Made by a program: the position numbers and the translations under genes
Notes under the pieces: generated by a model
The model's database searches: none
The model's input: the letters and a program-made list of their open reading frames with translations, nothing else
Told to the model about the DNA's origin: nothing
Part shown: in pieces, positions 8,801-16,262 of the stretch
Position numbering within the stretch: position 1 is the first letter of the stretch
Layout: each line of letters begins with the position of its first letter
Assembly: GCA_947476405.1 (NCBI GenBank)
Contig: CANJQG010000008.1
Coordinates: 1-60,713 of the forward strand
Source: Thiotrichales bacterium
GTDB taxonomy: Bacteria > Pseudomonadota > Gammaproteobacteria > Francisellales > CACEW01
Direction: 5' to 3'
DNA length: 60,713 nucleotides

Positions 8801-11446
8801 ATCTATAGCCGCAAAGATCTCTATGCCCAAGCCTTTGCCACACTCAATATCAAGATTGATAAGCTAAAACTGGAAGCTGAGCGGCATCTCCATCGTCAAA
8901 ACGTGCTCGCTTTCTTGAGGGCAGAGCGTGGGGGTCATGATTTATTAAAAATGCAGTTGGCATCCAAAATCAAGCAAAACGTGCCTGGCAATGCAAAGAG
9001 TTATGGTTCAGTCATTCGTGAATTGGCTTATCAGGGCATGGATTGGCAAAAAGTGCATTTGAATGCCTGGGTCTATGGCCAGAAGATCAAACCATTACGA
9101 GTCAGTACGAATGAACTATTGGCCTCCAAAGCTTATGCTCAGTATCGTGCTTACAACCGTGATTTGAGCAAAATGATCCAACGCAATAAAGAGCCCGATG
9201 CAAAATATGCTGATCAGGATCATCGTCGCAAAACCAAATATCTCATCATCAGGGATCTACTCGCCAAACGTGATCAAGCTGCTGCCAATGTTTGGGATAA
9301 TCTGCTTCACATGGATTTGAGTGCCAAAGAATATGAAAAATTCGACATGGCTCGTCTGCAAAAAGAAGCTGAAACTCATAGAAGACGGCAGGAAGTTAAA
9401 ACCCATGCTCAAAATTGGCAGCCTCAATCTCTACGTACTCAAGTAGCGGCGAAACGTTTTGCTACGAATCCAGACTACGCAAAATTGATTAACGAGCAAA
9501 GGCTCAAATTTCGCATTGAGCCTGCCATAAAAGGCCTGATCAAACGGCAAGATCTGGCCTCGCTTACTTCAGAAAACCGCGTTTTATTCAGAGGAGCTGA
9601 ACACTATCGCAATCTCTCCTCTCAAACCTCAAAAGCCTGGAAACGCAGTTTTGCCGCCACGAAAAGCGATCAAGCTATTCAGGCATTAGCCGTCAACACT
9701 AAAATTGCCCAAACTTTTACCGAGCAGCGGAATGAACTGGCCTTCAAGATCCATCAAAATCTTAAAGAATATCAGCCCCACTTAAAGGCTTTGAATATTG
9801 ATGAAGCCAGACTGGAAAAGGCGGCGCGCAGCTATCAAACCAAACAAGCCTACGCCAAAAAAGTGGCTGGTTACCGTGCTGACCTGGCACAAGAAAATAA
9901 AACCGTTCAACGTGAAACCTATAACGCCGATCGCATTAGTGAAGCCCTAATCAACATGGGCGACAGTTTTTACCAACACGTACTGGGTGACATCCACACT
10001 AAAGTGAAACATCATGGCCATAACGTCCGAGTCGGTGAAAAGGGCTTCTTCTCTTATAATGTAAGCGGCTCAGATGCTGGGGCATGGTACTCTTTTGAAT
10101 CTGGTGAAGGCGGCTATCCGCTGCAACTATTGATGAACGCCAATTATGGCTATGGCCTATCCTATGTGGATGCTCTACAAGCTGGCGCACAGATTGCGGG
10201 ACTTTCTGATTCACAGGCCAAAGACATCACCTACGTCCGCAAGCAAAAATCAGCTGAGGAAATTGCAGCAGAAGCGCAAACTTTAGCTGCTGAAAAACAA
10301 AAGCGTATCGAGAGTGCCCGCTACTATTTCCGCACCTCCCAACCGATCGCGGGTACAATTGCTGAAACCTACCTGCGCGAAACTCGGCATATTGAGGGAG
10401 ATATTTCGGGCTTTAGATTCCATCCCAAAGTCAAAGATCCGCAAAGCAAAAACTACTATCCAGCCGCACTAATTGCTGCCAAGGATGCACAGGGCCGCAT
10501 TACTGCCACTCAAACCATCTTGATTGACCCCGCTACTCGAAAGAAAGTGGACAAAGCTGAAGTGGAAGTACCAAAACGTACTCGCGGTGTTATTTCAGGT
10601 TCAGCTGCGTTAATTCATCAAGCTGATAGCAATAAAGTCATGATCGCTGAGGGGCCAGAAACCGCTGCATCACTCATTGCTGCTTTCCCAGATGCTAATA
10701 TTTATGTCACCGTTGGCAATATCCGCAATGCAGAGCACTTGGCTTGGGTTGCCAAAAAACACCAGACCGACACCTTCTATTTCGCTGCTGATAACGATGG
10801 CGAAAACCAAAAACCAGTTGAAGGATTACAGGCAGCTGCAAGGCGCTTGGAGGCTGAAGGAATCAAATGTTATAAAGCAGTGCCCCAACTGGAAGCAGTC
10901 AAAACTCCTGACTTTAATGATGTTCTGATTCACGAAGGCATTGAGGGCGTTAAAAAACAAATGAGTACCATGCGCCGCATTCTCAATGAATCTGAGACAA
11001 TTACCCTGGAAACCAAAGCAGCTCAAAGCTTTGAAGTCAAAGGCGATCAAATCATTTTCTCTGAGCCGCTCCAAGCTCAATTGATCGAATATCTGACTGT
11101 TGTAGAAAACACTCAACATTTTGCCAATGATTATCGCGCTCTACTTTCCTCACCTGATGTGGAGTTACGTAATGAAAAACGACTCATACTGAAAGAGTCC
11201 AGCGCCCAACAAAAAGTCCTGGCAACTGATTTGATTGAACAGAATCCAGAATTATGGAACAAGACTAAAGAATTGGTGCCACGCTCCAACTCTGAAGCTT
11301 TAAATCACCAAGCTCTAAAAACTGAAATAACCCGAAATCAGGCTAATGCAGCCACTCTGAAAAAACTCTACTCTGAAACCAATCGGATTGTTGAGGATCA
11401 CAAAGAAAGCCTGCAACAAAGCAAGTCTAGGGGAATGCGCCGCTGA
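5828..11446 (+). CDS. traA: TraA: MobA/MobL relaxase-helicase-TOPRIM protein
   Basis: A giant relaxase of about 1870 residues. Residues 1-240 are a MobA/MobL (MOBQ-type) relaxase, with AAAYRS carrying the likely catalytic Tyr38 and the metal-binding NPHAHIF near 145. A RecD/TraI-like helicase follows, with GKAGTGKS near 366 and LVLDEAGM near 435. Beyond a long charged helical region come a primase-type segment (from about 1390) and a TOPRIM domain (IAEGPETA near 1607, AADNDGE near 1655). It nicks oriT, unwinds the strand and may prime synthesis in the recipient. It is much longer than the roughly 1100-residue Ti TraA. Start is uncertain: ATG 5828 has AAAGG upstream; GTG 5867 would match the usual family N-terminus; TTG 5813 is less likely. 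Confidence 0.9.
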   Translation: MSVLFNERKDRYKVAIEFAGCLVYSRSKGHNAVQAAAYRSASILFDERTGQWFDYRHKEGVVHSEIMLPPGGHESFKDRSTLWNHIEKIEKRADSQLAKDYILALPKELSLEQNIDLARRFADHYFVSKGLVADVNIHYDNGNPHAHIFVTTRRLLGMSFSLKARDLNPEFFQKMVVAKDYWNALWREFQTDYFVEKNLDVFVDPNHLVAGVHRGRRKTDDRADYIDAKNTHHEELAREIALTSPEAVLNQLSKQYTVFGEREMACIINKATKTVEEFQTAMNQLKAHPSLIALGPGDDGRQKYATRQAVVMESKLEDDAYKLQKNAHHMVATWRVEEALSKYGLNEGQERALRHIMLEGDMAIIVGKAGTGKSYLMKAANEIWQQEGYRVIGTAVAGIASESLESESNIQSSTIASLKYRLEKGQIKLTDKDILVLDEAGMVDAYDMQKLIRAAREAGAKLILVGDHNQVQAIGPGAPFRSLLEKIGFMELDEIIRQKQDIDRIATGLLSSGKTGAALDIYSQKGQINLANTGSEAEAALINKWQEYLGGDIRLNLTASIILAHRNDDVNQLNLKARAALIQSGHLSSKGAEFETKSGKITLTAGDRILFTENSWKLKVKNGHFATVKSIKESTITAVITKGDKEREVVFDAGEYKHFGYGYAATIYKTQGVTVDNTFIYAGGTYWNRNLIYVALSRHRHNVFLFADRETHRNFETLKKNLSRFSIKDAVIDFPLQYAIRRGFDPEKMVGQWIESLHQAKEKVKDKWLFMANYEAYEERVKASQKEDATQRRREDAVLVARFVDLYREVGREWSSMKNDLKAGEEMSSHAKFSQNYDLITERNRLAFQIYNNAPKYELAMELNDIDLSTLQPYVSAHLARERVLRYEYLAKNNSPLAAGKIATEIAKEGKMHGQFVRERGLNWETINGLAKVYTQKHLLFSLDQSQRRLHQDVLAYLQQSRDRIQLCKKKSPKPERMHWETARLDAMAYGIYSRKDLYAQAFATLNIKIDKLKLEAERHLHRQNVLAFLRAERGGHDLLKMQLASKIKQNVPGNAKSYGSVIRELAYQGMDWQKVHLNAWVYGQKIKPLRVSTNELLASKAYAQYRAYNRDLSKMIQRNKEPDAKYADQDHRRKTKYLIIRDLLAKRDQAAANVWDNLLHMDLSAKEYEKFDMARLQKEAETHRRRQEVKTHAQNWQPQSLRTQVAAKRFATNPDYAKLINEQRLKFRIEPAIKGLIKRQDLASLTSENRVLFRGAEHYRNLSSQTSKAWKRSFAATKSDQAIQALAVNTKIAQTFTEQRNELAFKIHQNLKEYQPHLKALNIDEARLEKAARSYQTKQAYAKKVAGYRADLAQENKTVQRETYNADRISEALINMGDSFYQHVLGDIHTKVKHHGHNVRVGEKGFFSYNVSGSDAGAWYSFESGEGGYPLQLLMNANYGYGLSYVDALQAGAQIAGLSDSQAKDITYVRKQKSAEEIAAEAQTLAAEKQKRIESARYYFRTSQPIAGTIAETYLRETRHIEGDISGFRFHPKVKDPQSKNYYPAALIAAKDAQGRITATQTILIDPATRKKVDKAEVEVPKRTRGVISGSAALIHQADSNKVMIAEGPETAASLIAAFPDANIYVTVGNIRNAEHLAWVAKKHQTDTFYFAADNDGENQKPVEGLQAAARRLEAEGIKCYKAVPQLEAVKTPDFNDVLIHEGIEGVKKQMSTMRRILNESETITLETKAAQSFEVKGDQIIFSEPLQAQLIEYLTVVENTQHFANDYRALLSSPDVELRNEKRLILKESSAQQKVLATDLIEQNPELWNKTKELVPRSNSEALNHQALKTEITRNQANAATLKKLYSETNRIVEDHKESLQQSKSRGMRR

Positions 11447-11513
11447 TTTTTGCCAGAGGATTTTTTCCCCTTATTTTAGCCTAGGCTTTTTAGGAGGTAA
11501 AATCCTTGAGCAT

Positions 11514-11933
11514 TTATTGATATTGCGCAGCATCCAGTCCCATACTGCCTAAAATCATTTCGAAATCCATTGGCGGTAAATCAAAAAAGCCAAAGCGAAA
11601 TTTGCTTTTAATCGTCAGTTCCTTCAGAGTCGAAATCGGCACAGACTCTAGTATTTCAGATCCTGGCTCAAACTCAATATCCCGCCTGAATGGATGAAAA
11701 TCTGGCGCCATCTCAAACTGATAGACGTCTCTATCTTTGACCCTACCGAAACCTAAAAATTTCTGTACCTTTTCAGCTCCCCCCATCGTCATGGCAGGAC
11801 AATAGAACATGAAATAATCGCCTGGTCTCATGCGCTTTAAGGGTGCTGCTTTTCCATGACAAGCCTGCATAAATCCACCTGCAATGCCACGCAGCGCGTG
11901 CTCTTTACTGACAACAGACACCCAGCACTTCAT
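11514..11933 (-). CDS. EVE domain protein
   Basis: A 139-residue protein consisting of one EVE (PUA-like) domain. The N-terminus CWVSVVSKEHALRGIAGGF and the motif HGKAAPLKRMRPGDYFMFY are characteristic. EVE domains bind modified bases in DNA or RNA and are often found beside defence genes, though stand-alone forms like this are also common in ordinary cargo. The ATG at 11933 overlaps the stop codon of the MarR gene (ATGA), so it is the last gene of the operon 12816-11514. The exact ligand is not deducible. Confidence 0.85.
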   Translation of the reverse strand: MKCWVSVVSKEHALRGIAGGFMQACHGKAAPLKRMRPGDYFMFYCPAMTMGGAEKVQKFLGFGRVKDRDVYQFEMAPDFHPFRRDIEFEPGSEILESVPISTLKELTIKSKFRFGFFDLPPMDFEMILGSMGLDAAQYQ

Positions 11934-12394
11934 GAGTTCGCCTCTGCTTTATGATTTAAGGCTCCCAAAACTTGCACCAATGATTCACCTTCCCTCTGGG
12001 TCAATTGACCAAAAAAATCAGCATCAATTTTTTCCACTACTTTCACCAGCTTGGCAGCCAATGCCTGGCCCTTTTCGGTTAAATGAACTGACTTCGCTCG
12101 TGTATCCTGTTCATGCTCAGCACGCACGACTAAACCTTGCTGACATAATTTTTTCAAAGACTGAGAAACAGTCATTTTATCAAGCTTTGAAAGCCGAATA
12201 ATCGCAATTTGCGTTGGATCTTCGTTTTTCTCAGTAAACCACAATAAAATCGCCATAATCACAAACTGCGGATGTGAAATATCATATTCAGACAATGCAT
12301 TTTTAATGAGACGCTGCCAAGTCACAGTGGTCTGCCAGAGCAATAATCCCGGGCTGTCCTCAGGCCGCTTAAAACCGAATGCTGAATCACTCAT
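11930..12394 (-). CDS. MarR family transcriptional regulator
   Basis: A protein of about 154 residues with the MarR winged-helix layout: an N-terminal dimerisation helix, then DPTQIAIIRLSKLDKMTVS and SLKKLCQQGLVVRAEHEQD (recognition helix and wing, about 65-110), then a long C-terminal dimer helix. It most likely represses the operon it sits in, whose promoter carries an inverted repeat (12830-12866). I chose the ATG at 12394, which overlaps the SRPBCC stop by 4 bp, over the TTG at 12412. Neighbours (MATE pump, SRPBCC, EVE) suggest response to a small toxic molecule. Confidence 0.85.
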   Translation of the reverse strand: MSDSAFGFKRPEDSPGLLLWQTTVTWQRLIKNALSEYDISHPQFVIMAILLWFTEKNEDPTQIAIIRLSKLDKMTVSQSLKKLCQQGLVVRAEHEQDTRAKSVHLTEKGQALAAKLVKVVEKIDADFFGQLTQREGESLVQVLGALNHKAEANS

Positions 12395-12816
12395 GATGCA
12401 TTCTTCAGACAATAATCGATTAGGCCTTGACTCTCTGATGGCGCTGAATCCGCGACACTTTTGGCGACCAGCTTAATCCACAGCCATTTCAATATCCCTG
12501 TTACCGTCAAAGTATGGGTCAAGCGCAGTCCTTCTGGCGTTTCCTCAAATTCATGCCTGTCAAACATCTTGGCACCAAAAAAGCACGTACAATCCGTAAA
12601 TTCTTTTCCCTCTACTACTTCAGTCAGAGTGACTTTAAACTCTGGCCCACCATTCGGTTTCAACTTGAAAAAATTCCCCACCACAAAGGCGCCTTCCATT
12701 TTGCAATAGTCTAAATCACTATGCCAATCTGCCCAATGATTTACATCTGAAAATGCGTCCCAAGCTTGTTGCTTTGTCACACCTTGATATACTTTGCTGT
12801 ACGATCGAACCCACAT
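12391..12816 (-). CDS. SRPBCC (polyketide cyclase-like) protein
   Basis: A 141-residue protein of the SRPBCC/START-like superfamily. It begins with a strand, then KQQAWDAFSDVNHWADWH, the conserved Trp-rich helix, followed by alternating beta strands (EFKVTLTEVVEGKEF, LRLTHTLTVTGIL) and a long C-terminal helix. Such proteins bind hydrophobic ligands in a deep cavity; the specific ligand is unknown. The start at 12816 has an AGGGGCGG ribosome binding site. It is the first gene of the SRPBCC-MarR-EVE operon, just behind a MarR-type operator. Confidence 0.8.
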   Translation of the reverse strand: MWVRSYSKVYQGVTKQQAWDAFSDVNHWADWHSDLDYCKMEGAFVVGNFFKLKPNGGPEFKVTLTEVVEGKEFTDCTCFFGAKMFDRHEFEETPEGLRLTHTLTVTGILKWLWIKLVAKSVADSAPSESQGLIDYCLKNAS

Positions 12817-12829
12817 GATGCCGCCCCTT

Positions 12830-12874
12830 AATAGTAATTTTAGATATTGTATATTTATTTACTATTATAGTCAA
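12830..12874 (-). promoter_or_regulatory. Promoter with MarR-type operator
   Basis: On the minus strand, TTGACT (12874-12869), a 17-bp spacer and TACAAT (12851-12846) form a good sigma-70 promoter for the SRPBCC-MarR-EVE operon. An 8-bp inverted repeat, AATAGTAA (12830-12837) and TTACTATT (12859-12866), brackets the -10 region. Its place and AT-rich character fit autoregulation by the MarR protein encoded in the operon. Confidence 0.6.
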
Positions 12875-12881
12875 GCCCTCA

Positions 12882-14237
12882 TTATGCCCCCGTTTTAAAT
12901 TTCTTTTGCAAACGATAAAAGAGTAAAAGAACACTTATGACACCACCCAGCACCATTCCCCACCAAAGCCCTTTGCCGCCTAGCTGATCAACACGCGAGA
13001 AGAAATAGCCCACAGGCAAAGCAATCCCCCAAAAACAAATGATGGAAGTAATGAGTGTATAATGGGTATCTTTAAAAGCCCGCAATGCACCAAACATGGT
13101 AATTCGTGTGGCTTCAAATATTTGAAATAAGGCTGCGATGGCAAAAAAAGAGATAGCATTACGAATGATTTCCGCCTGATTAGCGTCATGAACATTTAAA
13201 TCAATCCCAATGAGCGTTTGAGGGAAACACCAATAACTCAAAGCAGCCAATAACATAATAAATACGGTGAGGCTGGTTCCCGCATAACTGGCACGCTTGG
13301 CCGCCTGAAAATTTTTAGCGCCTAATTCATGCCCCATTCGGATGGTAACGGCTTGAGCAATCGCAAAAGCAATAGCCATCAATGGGCCAAAATATTGAAA
13401 AACAATTTGATTGGCGGCTAATGCCTGAACACCTAAGGTTCCCATGAGCAGCATGAGGGTTAAGAAAAAACCGACTTCAGCACAGTACATCAATCCCATG
13501 GGCAACCCCACACGCACTAATTCGAGAATAAAAGAAGGGGTTTTAAAATGAAAGCCATATTTCCAATAGGCTTTACACCGATCATTTCGTAAAACATAGA
13601 TGACTAAAGCAATGGCGGAAATGCTGTTGCTCAACATGATTCCCCAGCCAGCGCCAGCGATGTGCAAAGCCGGCAGTCCCCAGTGACCAAAAATTAATAA
13701 ATAACTGAGCAGAATGGTGAGTGGAGTAGACAACAGTGTGAAAACCATGACAACACGAGTGCGGCCTAAACCCAATAAAAATTGGAAAAAAACTGTTGTA
13801 GTCAGTGTGGGCAATAATGCCCACGCTAACGGGTGTAAATAGGCCGTGGCTTGGGCCACAATGAAAGGAGTTTGTCCTAAAACCAGAAAAATGGGCGGCA
13901 TGTTCCATAATAATAAAAAAGTAGGAACCAACAATAATCCCGCTACTGCAAACCCATCACGCACAACAGAGACAATATGCTGCTCTTCTTTCGCGCCATG
14001 TTGATGCGAAATTAGTACATTAATGGCACCGAGTGTGCCGAATAAAATGACCACCAACGTCGCAAACAACCATCCAACCAATGCGCCAGCTGCCAGCACA
14101 TCGGTACTTAAATGAGCCAAAAATAGTGTTTCAAAAAAGCTGGTAGCGGAGTTGACAATACTTACGGCAATTAAGGGCGTGAGTAGGTGTATCAGGGGAT
14201 AAAAATCGTTTTTCAGCGAAAAAATGGGATGTTTCAT
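12882..14237 (-). CDS. MATE family efflux transporter
   Basis: A protein of about 451 residues with twelve hydrophobic segments in two MatE halves, the usual length and pattern for NorM/DinF-like Na+ or H+ driven multidrug exporters. The first half begins TPLIAVSIVNSATSFFETLF, a typical MATE TM1. The start at ATG 14237 precedes KHPIFSLKND; an upstream GTG at 14285 is in frame but has no better ribosome binding site. It lies immediately upstream of the MarR operon promoter on the same strand, so it could be functionally linked to it. It is distinct from the second MATE protein at 22799. Confidence 0.85.
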   Translation of the reverse strand: MKHPIFSLKNDFYPLIHLLTPLIAVSIVNSATSFFETLFLAHLSTDVLAAGALVGWLFATLVVILFGTLGAINVLISHQHGAKEEQHIVSVVRDGFAVAGLLLVPTFLLLWNMPPIFLVLGQTPFIVAQATAYLHPLAWALLPTLTTTVFFQFLLGLGRTRVVMVFTLLSTPLTILLSYLLIFGHWGLPALHIAGAGWGIMLSNSISAIALVIYVLRNDRCKAYWKYGFHFKTPSFILELVRVGLPMGLMYCAEVGFFLTLMLLMGTLGVQALAANQIVFQYFGPLMAIAFAIAQAVTIRMGHELGAKNFQAAKRASYAGTSLTVFIMLLAALSYWCFPQTLIGIDLNVHDANQAEIIRNAISFFAIAALFQIFEATRITMFGALRAFKDTHYTLITSIICFWGIALPVGYFFSRVDQLGGKGLWWGMVLGGVISVLLLFYRLQKKFKTGA

Positions 14238-14330
14238 GAGGGAACACGTTGTATGAATGAAAATAAGATGGCGTGATTTTATCACAAAGGCATCATCATT
14301 ACGTAAAGTATTTTGGGCTTATACAAGCAC

Positions 14331-14360
14331 TTGCACTCTTCATTTGTGACCATATATAAT
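14331..14360 (+). promoter_or_regulatory. Promoter of the alpha/beta hydrolase gene
   Basis: TTGCAC (14331-14336), an 18-bp spacer and TATAAT (14355-14360) lie about 60 bp before the hydrolase start codon. The consensus -10 supports a constitutive or moderately strong sigma-70 promoter. Confidence 0.55.
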
Positions 14361-14420
14361 ACATCACTGGGGACAGCACCAATGTTTTTATTTAAAAAAG
14401 TTGTTACAAGGGGAAACTAA

Positions 14421-15380
14421 ATGTTTGCAATAGTGATAGAAAGCATTGCGGCGCTATTGGTCCTTGGCATGCTGTATCAGTATGTGTCTAGCAAACGCGA
14501 TCAACGCAAGCTCCCACCTATGGGCGAGATGATTGATATTGGCACGCATCGCTTACATGTACTCCACTCTCAGTCATTTCAAACGGGTCCCTCAGTTATA
14601 TTAGAGGCGGGCGGTGGGATGACCTCTAGTTCATGGATGTTAGTTCAGCCTGAAATTGCAAAATTTGCCAATTGCATCAGCTATGATCGTGCTGGATTAG
14701 GATATAGTGAACAGGACCCAAGCCCAGCTACGATCTTGAATAGCGTCAATGACCTTTATCAATTATTAGCTAAATTGAATCTGCCCAAACCCTATATCTT
14801 AGTCGGTCATTCTTATGCAGGGCTGCTCAATCAACTCTATGCAAAGTTACATCCTGATGACGTGGCAGGGATAGTCTTAGTTGATGCTACCCACGAGGAG
14901 TGGCTTAAAATAGTACCATTCCCTTCAGCTGGCGCACTTACCTTATTCAGAATTCTTACTTTCTTTGGGGTATTAAGATTGTTTATTCGAAAGTTATTTC
15001 CTCTACCTAAAACACTTCCAGTGCAAATGCGTCAGCGCATTTATGCGGAAGCATCAGTCAGCAAGGGGATCGTCAATAATAAGGCAATTTTCACAAAAAC
15101 AAATATAAAGAAAATCTTTGCAGCTTTTGCAGATATACCGCGCCTCAATAAGCCTTTAACTGTTATTACAGCAGGATTGCGTTCTGGGCCCGAGCGTAAA
15201 TTTGCAGAAAAACAAACTGTGTTGCAAAAAGATTTGGTCTCTAGGTCGATACAAGGGCAGCAGGTGATTGCAGAGAAAAGTGGACATTTTATTCCTTTTT
15301 GGCAGCCTGAGCTAATTGTCAGCGCTGTTGATGAAATGATTAAAAAATTAGAGAAAGAAGGTTCTGCCAATCCACTGTAG
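14421..15380 (+). CDS. Alpha/beta-fold hydrolase
   Basis: A 319-residue protein. An N-terminal hydrophobic anchor (about 1-22) is followed by an alpha/beta hydrolase domain: VILEAGGG forms the oxyanion-side turn, SYDRAGLGYSE follows, and the nucleophile elbow is VGHSYAG. A distal Asp and the final His in EKSGHFIPFWQPE complete the triad. The substrate is unknown; the family includes esterases, lactonases and epoxide hydrolases. The anchor suggests an inner-membrane, possibly periplasm-facing location. AAGGGGAAACTAA precedes the ATG, and a good promoter lies at 14331. The downstream gene is convergent. Confidence 0.8.
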   Translation: MFAIVIESIAALLVLGMLYQYVSSKRDQRKLPPMGEMIDIGTHRLHVLHSQSFQTGPSVILEAGGGMTSSSWMLVQPEIAKFANCISYDRAGLGYSEQDPSPATILNSVNDLYQLLAKLNLPKPYILVGHSYAGLLNQLYAKLHPDDVAGIVLVDATHEEWLKIVPFPSAGALTLFRILTFFGVLRLFIRKLFPLPKTLPVQMRQRIYAEASVSKGIVNNKAIFTKTNIKKIFAAFADIPRLNKPLTVITAGLRSGPERKFAEKQTVLQKDLVSRSIQGQQVIAEKSGHFIPFWQPELIVSAVDEMIKKLEKEGSANPL

Positions 15381-15394
15381 GGTACGCAACCTTT

Positions 15395-15832
15395 TTAATT
15401 TAAATGATCCCCCTGCACAACATCCGCTTTCATAAACGCTGTATGGAAGACTTGATCACAGCCAACATTAAGATACGCATTCGCAGTAGCAAAGCTATGG
15501 AAACAAAGTTGTTTCGCCCCATCCCAATGATTCCAGGTCATATAAACCGTGCCATCCTGTTTAATTGAGTACACTCCTTCATCCGCCCGAGGCTCATCAA
15601 CAGGCTTTTGCGACATTGAACCCCAAATATGCCCGTGATTATCCATAAACATGGAAAACGTATTATTAATGGTTTTGCCATTCAGATTATCAGTTGGAAT
15701 GGAGACTAAAGTTTTGCCTACAAAGGCTTGCTCTACCTGCGTTTTATTCAGCGATGTTAATGTTGCGGCAAAACTCACTGAAGTCATGGTGATCAATGCC
15801 ATTCCCAAGATTTTCTGTACTGCTTTTTTCAT
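15395..15832 (-). CDS. Hypothetical secreted protein
   Basis: A 145-residue precursor with a typical signal peptide: MKKAVQKI, a hydrophobic core and a cut after SFA near residue 22. The mature part is beta-rich with three Cys residues and several Trp, and no family I can name. I chose the ATG at 15832, which has GGAGAG directly upstream, over the in-frame upstream codon at 15850. It lies convergent to the hydrolase gene and 27 bp downstream of the YCII gene on the same strand. Confidence 0.65.
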   Translation of the reverse strand: MKKAVQKILGMALITMTSVSFAATLTSLNKTQVEQAFVGKTLVSIPTDNLNGKTINNTFSMFMDNHGHIWGSMSQKPVDEPRADEGVYSIKQDGTVYMTWNHWDGAKQLCFHSFATANAYLNVGCDQVFHTAFMKADVVQGDHLN

Positions 15833-15859
15833 GTTTCTCTCCTTCATCAATAATACGAT

Positions 15860-16144
15860 TTAGCAAGAAATAAACTTCTCAAAATCAGGATGACATTTAT
15901 TGGGGCTAAATTCAATAATCTCATAGTCTGCCACATCATGCTGATAAAATGGATCCTGCTTAATCAATGCCTCTACATCGGCTCCACTTGGCAAATGCGA
16001 AATAATCACTCCGCCTGTTCGTGGCACTTTTGGACCTGAAGCGATAAAAGGGTTGTTTTTATAACCCTCACCCAGGAAAGCGCGATGCGCTGGGATATGT
16101 GCATTCACTTCGGAAAGTGGCTTTTTAAATGTCGTAGATTGCAT
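15860..16144 (-). CDS. YCII-related domain protein
   Basis: A 94-residue protein with the YCII (YciI-like, dimeric alpha-beta ferredoxin-like) pattern: KKPLSEVNAHIPAHRAFLGEGY with the conserved His, then FIASGP, GGVIISHLPS and a C-terminal DVADYEIIEF strand. Family members are small metabolic proteins, some acting as dehalogenase-like or muconolactone-type enzymes. The N-terminal strand is shorter than usual, so the start may lie elsewhere, but no upstream in-frame start has a better ribosome binding site. It is probably co-transcribed with the secreted protein downstream. Confidence 0.7.
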   Translation of the reverse strand: MQSTTFKKPLSEVNAHIPAHRAFLGEGYKNNPFIASGPKVPRTGGVIISHLPSGADVEALIKQDPFYQHDVADYEIIEFSPNKCHPDFEKFISC

Positions 16145-16210
16145 TTAAAATGAACTTGAGCGACATGACAGGTGTAACATTTTAACTTTGGCGCAATTTC
16201 ATGCGCACAA

Positions 16211-16238
16211 TTGACTGTAGAGTATTGTAAGTTATACT
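16211..16238 (+). promoter_or_regulatory. Promoter of the BcgI-like/Shedu operon
   Basis: TTGACT (16211-16216), a 16-bp spacer and TATACT (16233-16238) precede the nuclease-methylase gene by about 25 bp. This would drive the three-gene defence operon 16263-20293. A transcription start near 16245 would leave a very short leader. Confidence 0.55.
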
Positions 16239-16262
16239 TCCTAAAACACGGCGAGGATCATG

